A stretch of DNA of 64,000 nt from Polytrichum commune (lineage: Eukaryota; Streptophyta; Polytrichopsida; Polytrichales; Polytrichaceae): NCBI GenBank assembly GCA_950295325.1, contig OX485806.1, positions 39,492,001-39,556,000 of the forward strand, written 5' to 3'. The position numbers and the translations under genes were made by a program. This document shows, piece by piece, positions 1 through 11,377 of the stretch. Below the pieces are notes generated by a model. That model made no database searches and was not told the origin of the DNA. It saw only the letters and a program-made list of their open reading frames with translations. Positions within the stretch are counted from its first letter, which is position 1, and every line of letters starts with the position of its first letter.

Positions 1-236
1 TTGATGATGATAAGACGGGTCACGCCCTTATCAACTGTTGAGAGTGAAATTGCTAACATGGACCACACTAATTTTCTAGTCACCACGTTGACACAAAATA
101 CAATATGACACAAAATACAATATGGAGTGTAGTTTTAAGGCTATATATGTCTTGCTTTTTGAGATCGGCCCTCATTTAGCTTATTGCGGTGAAAGGGTAT
201 TAGTAAGAATATGATGCCTCCCATTGGTATGTGGTT

Positions 237-256
237 TATATATATATATATATATA
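237..256. repeat. AT dinucleotide microsatellite
   Basis: A run of alternating T and A, about ten units. Similar AT runs occur at 49930-49952, 60199-60220 and 63663-63682. No gene signal is nearby. Confidence 0.9.
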
Positions 257-419
257 CACTAGGATCCCATTGAATCTTGGTGTAGTTTGGGGTCCTTTGT
301 ACAGTAGTAATTTTGGAGTCAAATCAACTAAAGAAACTAATATCCATGTTCATGGTAATATAGTTAAATGTGTTTTCACTCTTTATATTAAGTAGATTAA
401 TAAGCCACATTAAGAGGAT

Positions 420-1030
420 TCAAATAACTTCTAACTCCATATATTTGTTTATATAGCAACCATAGTGAGAACTTACGTACTTCTTGTCATTTGTTACCAT
501 GGTAATAAACGTTCAAATAGTATGGAATGTCGATAAATTAGCATGTTGCAACCTAATTGCACACATCAATGTGTGCGTATTGTTTACATGCAATTAGGTT
601 GCCTTCGCGAATATGTTTTCTCTTTATCCATGCAAATCACCTTGGGTCAAAATCAATCACAAAACTCCTTTAACTTTGTTTCTTCATCCATATAGCAATC
701 ACATTGAAAACACAATTATTGTATGTTGTTAAATACTAAAATAGTGTGGACTTACGATAAATTCACATGGGGCAACCTAATTGCACATATCCATAAATGT
801 GCGTTGAGGTGTACAATTGAGTTGTCTTTGCGAACATGTTGTCTCTCTACCTATGCAAGTTACCTTGGATCAAAGTCAAATTACAAAAAAAACTCATAAC
901 TACGTTTCTTTGTCCATATAACGATTGCATAAAAAGCGCGACAATTGTAAGTTAGTACTATGGTAATACATACTCAAATAGTGTGGAATGTTGATATATG
1001 AGCACGGGGCAACTTGATTGCACATATGCG
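420..1030. repeat. Diverged tandem repeat, about 230 bp unit, three copies
   Basis: Three successive blocks share the same order of segments: a 'ccatatagcaa/ccatataacga' segment, a 'tgtggaatgt/tgtggactta' segment, then 'gcaacctaattgcacat', then 'tatgcaa..accttgg.tcaaa'. The copies start near 450, 690 and 915. The first copy contains an inverted repeat (gcaacctaattgca at about 548 and tgcaattaggttgc at about 589) that can form a hairpin. There is no coding signal. The bases from 1 to 420 show nothing recognisable except the AT microsatellite. Confidence 0.6.
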
Positions 1031-1037
1031 TGGGCTA

Positions 1038-1245
1038 GGGATTTACGGTGTCTCCATAAACTCATCCATTCATAAGCTTGTAAGTTACTATTTCAAGATT
1101 ACTCGACTTTGAAAAGAGTCAAAAATCTTGAATTAGTCTAGTGGAGTTAAATTGGATTGACACGGCCCTCAATCTTGTAGGGGACGTATTTTACCATAGC
1201 CCCTTCATCCATGACAAATGAGTTTACGTAGACACCATGAATCTC
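1038..1245. mobile_element. MITE, family with 'ggtgtct..aaactcatcc' ends (copy 1)
   Basis: The ends are inverted repeats: GGGATTTACGGTGTCTCC on the left, and GTAGACACCATGAATCTC on the right, which reads as the reverse complement. The inner part of the repeat is ATAAACTCATCC against the complement of GAGTTTACG. Two relatives lie at 5758-5998 and 19239-19466. There is no coding capacity and I could not define a convincing target duplication, so the superfamily is undetermined. Confidence 0.65.
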
Positions 1246-2680
1246 AAGCCATATGAGTGTAGGTATCTATCCTCTTTGCATGAGGAGTCAAAATGATAAT
1301 GACGGAAACAAAATTAGGTGCATTGAAAATTTTGTGTGCATGGGAAGACTACACTTATCTTTTAATCGGGAATTATGATTCATAATAAGCACATGGGAAA
1401 GGCAAACCAACCCATACACTAGTTCCTTTGTTGGATGATTGCAACCTTGCTTCCAAGAAACCAATGTACAAGTTGTTTCACCCCAGCCATAGACACTTAC
1501 ATACTAAATACACACTCGCCACCAACTATTACCTTAAATTCGGTGGATCCAAGATCGAGGTCCTCACATGCATTTTTACCAATTTGAAGGGCCTCAAAAT
1601 ATAAGTAAGTGAATACATGCACTTCACATAGACTTTTTAAGTTACTTTTTCAAAGAGCCCCTTTCAGTTCACCAACAAAACATACAAGGAAATCTTTGCA
1701 CATGTCTCAACCGAATCTTCAAAAGTACTAACACTCCATTCAAACTTCACATAAGGTGAATGTGTCTTAAACGGTTAGTTTTTAACACCGGTTGACATGA
1801 TTCTTAACTTGGAGTTCGGAGCTATGTTTTTTTCCTTGGATTCATGAATGTGATATGAAATTCTAGCATCAAACATGAATGTGATATAAAATTCTAGCAA
1901 CAATTTGTGGATTTTTTAAAAGTTTCGATAATGCTACTAAGATCTCTCAAAGTCAAAAGTGTCAAAGCCATAAGATGATCATGTCATTCTCCCCTCCCCT
2001 ATTACGTGGATTATAAAGCCTAGAATGGTTAGCACATTTTGAGCATATAGTCTAGTAATCTCCTTCAAAATTATATCTTTTTGGTGCCCGTTCTTGAATT
2101 TACTCTCACCCACATGACTACTTTCTTTTATTTTGGCAATATTTAAACCCCAAAACATCTACACATATACTCACGTGCATTCACATGCAATTTAACCCTT
2201 TTCGACTTTGAGGTGGATAAAAAGTTTGTTTGGAGTGGACTCAAAATAAGTACTTTTATTACTCCCATGGAAGTACGTACTCGCATCTAAATCACAAAGA
2301 TGTCACAATTCGGAGTACAAGTCAACTGCCTTAGGTGATCTCCATGTGGATTTGCTATTTTATTTTTGTCTTGAGTTAAACTTCTTTTAGCACGTGAAGG
2401 GTTTCCAAAGCTCAAACTTGAAGTGCCCGTCATGGTGCTTCTATTGGAACCAACCTAGACGCCCACCTCTTTGAGCTGGGCCCCCATCACTATTACTCCG
2501 AAATGAAAACGCATGCAATTCTATCGTAGCAGCTAGATATTTTGAGTACTTAAAATTTAACCCCAAAATTAACATAACAAGTCACACGTTAATCTAGACA
2601 GATCCATTTAGAATGAATAAACCATAAACCTATCGCGGTCGTGTTTTCACTAGACCTCCTTTCCCTTGGTAACAGTGGTA
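1246..2680. other. Gene-free intergenic DNA
   Basis: AT-rich sequence with stop codons in all frames and no recognisable domain. One short stretch near 2025-2070 (gaatggttagcac..ttttgagcatatagtc) also occurs near 37805-37830 and, inverted, near 46010, so this is part of a dispersed repeat. Nothing else was recognised. Confidence 0.6.
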
Positions 2681-2811
2681 GGGGCCCGACTGGAAGAGGT
2701 GGGCATCAAGCGTTAGTTGTGCCCTAAGGAGAGAGGAAATTGTCGTATATGAGTGTACTTTTCATTCATCCAACATAAAGACCCTAACACAATATGCAGC
2801 CCAAAGGTTAT

Positions 2812-3245
2812 TTGACACCGGAAATGGTTTGAAAGACCCCGCATTAGTCTAGTAATCAAGGTGATTTGAGATGATGAATCGGCAACAAACCTATAGGGGT
2901 CCAAATATTTTTATGTTGGGCACATGAGAGGTACGCTCGTATACGATAAACCCCTCTCTCCTTGCCATGCCACCTCATCATGCGTGGGTATTACTAATAC
3001 TTACTTTTTAAAATTTTGACACCGGAATTGGCCTTAAAGACCCATTATAATTAATATAGTCCAAGGCATTTGAGATGATTCGTCAACAACAAACCTAAAA
3101 GGGATCTAGTTTTTTTTTTAATGTTGGATGGATGAAAGGTATGCTCATATATAATTAACCCTTTTCCCCCTTGTTGCGCCGCCTCATCATGTGTGGGTAT
3201 ATTGGTGCTTATTCTTTAAAAGTTTATTTGACATTGAAACCCCGA
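2812..3245. repeat. Tandem duplication, about 195 bp unit, two copies plus a partial third
   Basis: Unit 1 (about 2812-3005) and unit 2 (about 3012-3220) share 'tttgacaccgga', 'aagacccc..ttag', 'gcatttgagatgat', 'caacaaacct', 'atgttgg..catgagaggta' and 'cgcctcatcatg.gtgggtat'. A third partial start is at about 3224. They are roughly 75-80% alike by eye. No coding signal. Confidence 0.6.
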
Positions 3246-5480
3246 ATTAGTCCAGTATTGAAATGAAATTGATTTGGAAGTCCAAGAAGTTGAAAAGACT
3301 AATGGGATCGAAAGTCTATCATGATGATGGTTTCACACCAACTAATCCTCTAGAGTGGTGGAGTGCGGTAGCCTCCGTGAGACAGAGCTAATATCAACTC
3401 GGTGGTCTAGCTGAAAGAAAGGCTTGAGGCTCCCCAACACTACATTCTCAAAGTAATGATGAAAACCTATTTCTAATAGGCTTATATAGAGGCCATTCCA
3501 ACATGAAACAATGCCTTATTTTCAACTGCATTAAGGTAGAAATACCATAAACTGCGAACTACCCTCTACCCATCAAAACATTGAAGTGCCATTTCTAAAA
3601 TTGATAATTGCAAGGTTGGCAACTTGAAATGCGTGTACAATTAATTTAGCCAAATTTAGTCATGTTTGACTACCATCATAATAGTTTAATGTACTCATGA
3701 GTTAACCAATTTAGGTGATATTTAGTGTGGAAATGAGCATTACCATATTCAATCTAAGGGGAATCTAATGAACGAGTAAGGGGTTTGACAAACTTTCCAC
3801 TTTGAAAAATTGTATAATTTATTTCTACAAGGAAGAAAAAGAAAAACAACGCCCGTACATAGTACCGGCATGAATGTGAGCCCATTACCCAAATGCAAAA
3901 CACGACTAGTCATGTTGTGGCATGAGGGGTTATGCCTCTTTTATTTCTACAAGGAATACAAATATGAAACAACTTGCATTCTTCATGAATCCTTCTCTTC
4001 TATCTTGGAAAATTGTTTCATGGTTTCAATACCCTATCTTCAATGCGAATCACTTTGTTTTCACAGTTTATGGTATCTCTACCTTATAGGAGCAGAAGTG
4101 GCATACTCTAATATCTCTAGAGATAGGGATAGGTGACCATCGTCCAATTTCACATGTTAATTTATGGTTCGAGGTGCGGTAAGCAACAATAATCTTGTGT
4201 GTTGTGGTGGTATCAACGATTACTTCAAGTACAGTTCACACTCGTATTTGAGAAAATCCTCGAGATGGAGGTAATCTAGTTTCTTCCCCTGAGAGATGGA
4301 AAGAGTTCCACTCTCCAACAAAAAAAAAAAAAAAAAAAAAACCCTCCTTGGTATCAACATACGTCATTTTAGATGCACCTGGGTTTGTCACGGGCGTCAT
4401 AACGAGACAAACCCCATGACGTCTTCCACACAGTCGCTAATTTGTGCTGGGTGTTAAAACACACGTTCGGTCACGTGTCTGGAAAGTGAGGCCGCTTTTC
4501 TAACCAACCAAGCAGGGGATAGATGAGGCGAGCCGTTGTTGAAAGCCTATAGTGAACTTGCCAACGTCTAATTCTATGAAAAGTTCTTCCAAATCCAACC
4601 AACAAACTACGATATTATATAATCAAAGAACACACCGTGACGTGAGACATCAATATGGGACCGGAGGGGTCCTTTGAGACGGCGACGTGAGACAAACAAA
4701 ACCTTTAACTAAAGGCCCGGGTCATAAAGTTTTTATGTCGGATGGATGAAAAGGTAACACACATGGATGAAAATGTACGATAATCATCCACTCTCTCGCT
4801 CCGTGCCCTCGTACCCAAACGGTGGTTCAGACCAGGTTATTCACTAGGCTAATTATATCAACTAGGATCGCCTTAGTTACTAATTATAACTAGGACTGAT
4901 TTATTTTATTTTTGATCTGGGCAGCTGAGTGGGGCAGGCTGGAAGTGCCCGTAGAAGTGGATATTGGGAATATTGTAGTGTGGAGGAGGGCTGTCCTTTT
5001 CCTAAAAAACAAACGGTCAGAAGCCTGGAGGTATAAAAATATATTAAATGTATTTTTAAATAAATAATTTAGCAGTTGACCCCTAAACCAATTGATGCCG
5101 CTGGTGGGCAGTGCTGTGCTAGTAACTTAATCCCAGTTTTTGCCTGGAATCCAGTCATCAGTGGCCCAGTTCGAATTTAGGGTTTTTTATTTTTAATTAT
5201 TTTTAATTAAAAAATAAATTAAAAATTGGACAGTATCAATTTCCCAGGGAGATGGAGGTTTTGAGGGCAGGAATCCTGCCCACTTGGGCAGCCTTTCTCC
5301 TATTTGTTTTCTTTTTCTTTCTTTTTTTCTTTTTTTCTCTCCTTCGGAAATGCCAGTTGACCTCCCAATTCTGAGGGGTCTCCGCCCACTTGCAGGAAAG
5401 CAATATTTTTTAATTTTTTAATTAATAAAATAAAATATATTGGGCATAGTAGCAAGCGGCATCAAGGCATGACATTATCT
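3246..5480. other. Gene-free intergenic DNA with simple repeats
   Basis: No ORF here resembles a known protein; the longest (3810-4136, plus strand) has no recognisable domain and lies in repeat-like sequence. A poly-A run lies at 4320-4340 and T-rich tracts at 5300-5340. The segment 4920-5300 is less AT-rich and contains complementary 'gggcaggct' and 'agcctttc' type stretches, possibly a decayed element; I could not define its ends. Confidence 0.5.
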
Positions 5481-5498
5481 CCGGCTCTAGATTCGAAG

Positions 5499-5523
5499 AG
5501 AGAGAGAGAGAGAAAGAGAGAGA
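5499..5523. repeat. GA microsatellite
   Basis: A run of alternating G and A with one interruption. A CT run of the same kind follows at 5738-5758. Confidence 0.85.
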
Positions 5524-5757
5524 ATTTTCGCATACTATGATCCGAGTGTGCCTATCATCCATCCAACCCCTTAATTTGAGACCCTACGTACATCAAAATG
5601 ACTTGGACTAGACCAATTCAAGATCTTTGATGCTCATTCTGGTGTCGGGTCAACTGAAAATGGCAATCGTCATGTTGCATGCTACTATTTCAGGGCGTTC
5701 ATGTTGGATGAATGGTTGTAGGTGTGCTCGTCTGCGATCTCTCTCTCTCTCTCTCTC

Positions 5758-5998
5758 TGGGATTCGTGATGTCTACGTAAACTCATCCATTGTGAAGGTA
5801 GAAAACGTAGTGTTTTGTATTATAACATGTGACTAGTTATTTTAGGATTGATTGAGTTGGAAATAGTACCACAAACCCCGCATTAGTCCTGTGAAGTCAA
5901 GTTGGAATAAATAAGCCCCTCAACTTTGTGGAGGAGTTCGTTTTTTTCCCTTGGAGCCCCTTCATCCACGATGGACGGGATTACGTAGATGAATTCCA
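5758..5998. mobile_element. MITE, 'ggtgtct..aaactcatcc' family (copy 2)
   Basis: The left end (GGGATTCGTGATGTCTACG then TAAACTCATCCATT) matches the copies at 1038 and 19239. The right end near 5960-5995 (CATCCACGATGG, then GATTACGTAGATGAATTCC) is its diverged inverted partner. The interior shares 'ggaacccctcaac..gtggaggag' type sequence with copy 1. Confidence 0.5.
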
Positions 5999-7358
5999 AG
6001 CCATAATCCACCAAGTGCTATATCCACTAGGCCAAGGATAGGCATCCACCTCTTTGAGCTCCCCCCCCCCCCCCTGCCCCTCCAACATTGCTGAGGTGAA
6101 GGGGGTCCAATCAAAATATTATTGTTTTCAATGCCATTTGTGTCTATGTACCCAGCAAGAATCTTCATGCCTAGGTAAATACACCCTAGAATCAATATGG
6201 TTCATAATGGTATTGACCCGAACAATAACTCAAACACACAAAGATTCTCTCACCTTGACATACCCACCAAATACTAATATTTGACAAGTGTAATTACAAT
6301 TTTGTTACCATGGGTAGGTGGTGTCATTATGAAGTAGTGGCCATAGAAAAATCAAGTATGATTGGTATATTGTAGGTTGATAGCCGGTATGGCACACTTG
6401 TGCCAAATAAGTAAATAATTTGCCAAAAGCTAGTTCAACACTCGACCAATACCCAATGAATAGGTGATACGTGTTCAATATGCACATTGAAATAATTTTG
6501 AGATTTGGGAGAAATCCCTCTCCTTTATACAAATAGAGCAGGATTAGTGTCCACAACCCGTGTGGGATGTGTAAACTTGAAAGATGAAGCCTCCGGTAGC
6601 TATTTTGTATGTATTTGGTTGTAAATTTTGTAACATGGAGAACCGACTGCTAGTTACAGATGAACTAGTTGAGTTTGCAAAATAACCGGTTGAAGCTCAA
6701 GACCTCATGAAAATTATCAATCATTTCAGATGGATTTAGAGAATCTAACCAATTTATTAAAGAAAAACCAAAAGATGTCAAGATGTAATCGGTTGAACTT
6801 GGAAACACTAGGAAGTCAACTAAGGGCCGGTTTACACTACGGTGGAGAAGGCCTCCGGTCGGTCAAGAATGCTTGGCCAAGACATGGTTATATGAGGCAA
6901 ATGGTGGATGTGCCGGAGAAGAATTAAAGGCAATAAAATATTTCTTAAGGAGTCTTGACTGGTTGAAGTCTAAACACCTAGAGGAGAAGTTTAGCGGAGA
7001 AGTTTAGCGGAGAAGTCCACCGGTGAAGAGAAGTTCACCTAACGGTGAAGATTTTTTGTGATAAAACACCATAATTCTCTACATTCACATTGTATCAAAA
7101 AGATTTCAACAAGAATTGTGTTCATAAGAATTGTGTAATATAATGTTCAATTTTATTCAAAAGATAATGAAAATTGCCAAATTGCCAATTGTCAAGTTTG
7201 GCCCATGTAGGAAATAAATGTCTCCTTGGGTGTTTAAGAATGAAGAGGGGAATACCCATACACATTGGACAAAATACTACTCTTTGGTGTTATTTAAGAC
7301 ATGCTCTCCTCTTAATCATCCTCATCAATTTCTCTCTTCTTATCTTTGATCTTCAATC

Positions 7359-8791
7359 ATGGATAATCGAAGAAGAGAGATTTTGTGCTCTCTTATGATT
7401 TTTATAGTTTTGAAGTATTTTATTGTTTCAACTATGGCGATACAAAACACCATCATGTATCACCATAATGCTTCAATTATGATGATGGCATAATTTTTGT
7501 TTGGGAGCAATGAGAGGGTGGTGTGGAAATTTGACCGGCCAAGTGGATATGTGTCACAATTTTTTCTTGGATCATATAACATTTGCAAAAATGTTCAAAG
7601 ATCGTATACGGGTGAGTAAGCCTTTTATTCATTTATTTATGTCATTTGCTTGGACCCATGTTGAGCAAGAAAAATACAAAATTAAGACTTTGTATTCCAA
7701 TAGAGTGTAGAATTTCTTTGACATTGCATCGATTGGCAACCAGTGATACTTTGCATACACTTGCCGATTTGTATGGTATTTCAAAATCAAGTGCTTCAAT
7801 CAAAGTGAGAGAAGTATATGAGGGTATTAAAAGTGTTTTGAGGCCTTTGGTTTCTCCTAAACCAACATTGTCAAGAATGAAGCAAATAGTTTTAGAGTTT
7901 AAGAGTTTGCATGGAATTCTATACATTTTAGGAGCAATAGATGGGAGTCACATTCCAATCATAACTCCTAGTATAGATCCTGCTTCATATTATTGTAGGA
8001 AGGGATTTTATTCGGTTTTACTTTAAGGTGTAGTGGATTCTCAATGCAAATTTTGGAATTATGATTTTGGTGGGCCGGTAGTATACATGATTGGGTCCTA
8101 TTTTAAAAAATCAGAAATTGGAAAAATAATTATGAGTAGAACATTTTTACCATATAAGCTTATTGGAGATGCTGCATATCCTATGCGTTCATGATTCTAT
8201 ACACCATTCAAAGGAGAGAAAACCGGCCTTTCAAGGGAGAAACAACATTGGAATTTCATTTAATCAAGCACAAGAATGGCGGTGGAGCGTGCATTTGGAA
8301 TGTTAAAAGGAAGGTGGAGGATTCTACTTAAGAAGATTGACATGTCACTACGTAGCATTCCGGGTATGGTAACCGCTTGCCTTTACCTTCACAATTTATG
8401 TCTAATTCATGCTGATGAGTTTGACATGAATTGGGCAAGAAGTGTTGAAGAAAAATTGAAGAAAACATCTCTACAAAATTTTGGTGATTTTAGATATGTA
8501 AATTTGTTCCATGTGTTAGAATCCGACATTAGTGAGATGAGGAACATACAAGGAGAAGTAGTATAAATAGAATTCAATGACATTGACACAAGTGAGATGG
8601 ACATGGCTTTTGAGTTTGAAGAAAATGTTGCTGAAACAAGAGGAGATAGAGATAAGAGGACAAAAATTATCTTGAAAGAAGTAACTGAATTTCACTTGAT
8701 GCTAGCAAATATCTATTACAAAGAGCTATTGAAAAGAAAAGCTAAGGTAGTATTTCCAAAAGATGTTAGCATGGAAAATGATGATATCTAG
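7359..8791 (+). pseudogene. PIF/Harbinger transposase (DDE_Tnp_4 type), broken by stops
   Basis: The likely start is the ATG at 7359 (MDNRRREI), a typical beginning for plant Harbinger transposases. A helix-turn-helix-like region follows (HRLATSDTLHTLADLYGISK, about 7722-7790). The catalytic parts are all present: GAIDGSHI with the first Asp (about 7933), GDAAYPMRS with the second Asp (about 8167), and MAVERAFGMLKGRWRIL with the Glu (about 8276). The frame from 7646 to 8791 is interrupted near 8024 (after YSVLL), 8192 (after PMRS), 8261 (before SSTRMAVE) and 8564. The first three can be read as single C-to-T or G-to-A changes of Gln or Trp codons. The N-terminal part (7390-7650) has drifted out of frame. 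The stop at 8789-8791 overlaps the stop of the convergent Myb-like gene. Product: DNA cleavage and joining for the element, now inactive. Confidence 0.9.
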
Positions 8792-10097
8792 AGCTTCTCA
8801 ATAAGGCGATCAATTTGCTGATCCACCTTTTGAAGCAATTCATTAGTTCTAGCAAAGTGATCTAATATTGCTACACCGTTATCTACCATTTTACCAAAGT
8901 AATGCAAAATTTGGTCTTGAAATTTGTTCTTCTTTGAGGCAGATGATGGTTCGGATTAAAAGGTACCAACCGGTTGTGAAACATCATCATTAGCATTTGC
9001 TGAATTTTCTTGTCCTCCTACACTAGTGTTGTTCATTGTAGTAGCACTAACGTGTTTCATAACGGAACCGGCCTGATGCCACCAATGATCAATTGAATCA
9101 TAAAACTTACACTCATACCGGTCATTCCCTGAAATTGAATTAGCAAGTTCATCCTCCTTATATTGCTTGAAAACCGTCTCGAATTTCTTTCGACATGCCT
9201 CGGCCGTGCGTGAAAATCTTGGAATGGCCACTATTATCCGTGCTTGAAGTCGAACCCATGTATCAACACCTAATCAATATCAACAATGTTATTAGTACCT
9301 TATATGCTCATGTACACAAAAACATGATAAAATGCCCAAAAAATAAGCTCTAAGCCTTTCAAATGGCTTTGAAAAAATTACTTCAGCATGTAGAGCTAGA
9401 GTGAGAAGTGTATAAATACAATTCCAAGAGGATTGGGATACAAGGAGAAGATGGGGATGGATGGCTAGCCCGAGTGGCTTGGGTTAAGGGTGGGCATGAG
9501 GTCCCCGGGTCGATCATTGTTGGAAGTATTTTGCCAAAATTCCTCCAAGGCCAATTTCAAACTCCAATGGGGGGGAAAGGGGGGGCCAATACTGTGGCCT
9601 TTACTCGACATTAGCCTTTTGCTGAAATCCCTAACTTCTTACAAAAAAAAATTTAGCAACGTATCTTGTTTTTTTGCATTCTTCTCAAATTATGTATGCA
9701 TCTCCCCACGCATAGAAATCAATTGCTCAACTTTGCTATCCAACCAATTTTTTTTCTTCTCTCATTCTCCTTCATCTTCTTCTTCACCTTCTTCACCTTC
9801 TACCTTCACCTTGGTGGCTCTCCTCTTGGCCGGAGCTTTCTTCTTTGCTGTTGGACCTCTCTTCTTCCTTGTGGTCTCAATCGGCCGTTCCACAATTTCT
9901 ACATCATTCTCTTCCTCTATCTCTCTTCTTCCTTCAAACTCTTCCTTCAAATTCCTTGCAAGTGTAGAAGGGTGTTGAACATAAGCCCTAAAAACACTTC
10001 CTAGAAATTGCCTTGAGGGCTCAAAATAATTCTCACTACCAATGAGGTCATCCTCATCTTGGCTACTACCAAACTGAAACTGTGAGTAACCAGCCAT
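8788..10097 (-). pseudogene. Harbinger-associated Myb/SANT-like DNA-binding protein, probably broken
   Basis: This is the second gene of the Harbinger element. In such elements the Myb-like protein binds the element ends and helps recruit the transposase. The start ATG is at 10095-10097 (MAGYSQFQFGSSQDEDD). A basic/acidic linker (RKKRGPTAKKKAPAKRR, then a Glu/Asp run) leads to a SANT-like stretch (NWLDSKVEQLIS..RGEMHT, about 9680-9760). A probable intron (about 9280-9640) separates it from the second part (DTWVRLQARI.., then FSRTAEACRKKFETVFKQYK and HWWHQAG, 8956-9265). A C-terminal coiled coil (NELLQKVDQQIDRLIEKL) ends at 8788. Stops interrupt the frame near 9762, 9687 and 8957, so it is probably non-functional unless some lie in introns. 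The last codons overlap the transposase stop tail to tail. Confidence 0.8.
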
Positions 10098-10143
10098 TGC
10101 GAAAAAAAAATTGCACAAAAAAAATCGCTAAGGAGCTACTACA

Positions 10144-10146
<3 letters not shown>

Positions 10147-10190
<44 letters not shown>
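10147..10190. repeat. GA microsatellite inside the Harbinger element
   Basis: About 21 uninterrupted GA units just upstream of the Myb-like gene start, where its promoter or 5' leader would be. Confidence 0.95.
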
Positions 10191-10271
10191 CTTGCCAACA
10201 CCTTAGGTTTTGAAAAAAACCAGATCTGAAATCTACGGACCAGATCTGTTCTTGAAAATTAATTTTTTATT

Positions 10272-10354
10272 GAGTTGGGCTTCTCCGGAGGAGGAGTTTC
10301 TTGTCTGGCCTCTTGAGGCCGGACAAAAACTCCTCCTCCGGAGAAGCCCAACTC
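10272..10354. repeat. Long near-perfect palindrome (hairpin) in the Harbinger right end
   Basis: Arms 10272-10312 and 10315-10354 are complementary over about 40 bp with two or three mismatches and a 2-base centre (key core CTTCTCCGGAGGAGGAGTTT). It lies between the Myb-like gene promoter and the right terminal repeat. It is much stronger than the terminal repeats themselves. Confidence 0.9.
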
Positions 10355-10362
10355 CAAAAAGT

Positions 10363-10440
10363 TCCATGTCATTTTATCATCCATGTCATTCCATGTCATT
10401 TTATCATCCATGTCATTCCATGTCATTTTATCATCCATGA
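10363..10440. repeat. Three tandem copies of a 28-bp repeat
   Basis: The unit begins TCCATGTCATTTTATCATCC and is repeated three times without a mismatch in the shared part. It lies directly after the palindrome in the Harbinger right end and could be a transposase-binding repeat; that role is inference. Confidence 0.9.
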
Positions 10441-10581
10441 GAAAAGTTCACCACCATTGTTTTCTTCACCTAGTGTAAACACCCACCAGTCAAGAGTTGC
10501 ATTTTCGACCAATCACAATTGAGAAACGCCCTTTTTTTCATGATCGGTGGACTTCTCCACCGTAGTGTAAACCGGCCCTAA

Positions 10582-11377
10582 TTGTGCCCAAAAATCTCCC
10601 CAAACATGGTTTTTGGTGCACCCTACCACCTATGATCCATCCAATCATAGCGACGGTATCTGGGTGAACCATGTATTTTCAACCAACCCATGTGGGAACC
10701 CAGGGGCTTGCCCTTGGGGGAAATGGGTGCCAGCTAGCTTGTCCAAGTCCGTTAAAAAAGAAGGCAGTATTCGTTGAGAGCCTTTGTAATTCTTGTAATG
10801 CCCAATTTGGGATTAAATATAGACTTGAAACAACTTGAAATTGAAGCAATACCATAATACGTGTCAGTGGAAACATTGGAGGCATCTTTCTTTCTTTCTT
10901 TCCATTGAAAAGAATTTTCTTAGTTGAAACTAAAAAATAATAATAAATACTTTTTTTATATAATTTTAAAAACACAATCAAGCTCCAAACTGACTATTCA
11001 TAACATATTCTCTCTTCAAACTTCCTACACCTCTTGAAAATGCTTGCATAAAATTTGTGGATATCTTTTGCACAATATCTATAATGAAATATTCTCATGG
11101 ATGATTTTGATTAGATTTGTGATCTCGAAGCTTTCTCATCCAATAATATGTAATTTATTGAATGTCGTTAAGATTTGGAGAACTTAGACTACGACACTTT
11201 AGCCAAAAAAGGTTCCCGACCACGACAACAAGCCATGAGACAGTAAAGTGAACTAAAAGTAAGTTAGGGAGACGGTATTTGTGGAACGTATTCATAAGTT
11301 GTACCACTAGACAAAATACCACGGTGACATAAAATACCATATCATAGTAAATACAACATTAAAAAGTGTGTAGTAGT
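10582..11377. other. Gene-free intergenic DNA
   Basis: AT-rich, no domain or repeat structure recognised. The minus-strand ORF at 10679-10981 and the one at 11155-11340 have no recognisable features. Confidence 0.5.

Larger units (their letters stand above)
6821..10581. mobile_element. PIF/Harbinger DNA transposon, full length with mutated genes
   Basis: Both termini are visible. The left end starts GGGCCGGTTTACACTACGGT at 6824 and the right end finishes with its exact reverse complement at 10578; the repeats run about 27 bp. The element is flanked by TAA on both sides (6821-6823 and 10579-10581), the 3-bp TWA target duplication of the superfamily. It is 3,755 bp long and carries two convergent genes: a DDE transposase on the plus strand and a Myb/SANT-like partner on the minus strand, the standard PIF/Harbinger pair. 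Both reading frames contain premature stops, so this copy cannot encode its own full proteins. The near-identical termini argue that it is not ancient. It could still supply ends that are mobilised in trans. MITEs with related ends occur at 11381, 12961, 32554, 34928 and 47439. Confidence 0.95.

Noticed and set aside
3810-4136. 108-codon plus-strand ORF
   Set aside because: No domain, signal or neighbour supports it; it includes duplicated 'tttctacaagga' sequence and lies in repeat DNA.
9490-10004. Plus-strand ORFs of 162 and 112 codons
   Set aside because: They are the antisense of the Myb-like gene's acidic/basic coding region; the Ser/Phe-rich composition comes from Glu/Lys codons read on the other strand.
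10363-10440. CRISPR-like array
   Set aside because: The three direct repeats are contiguous with no unique spacers, and the genome is eukaryotic.
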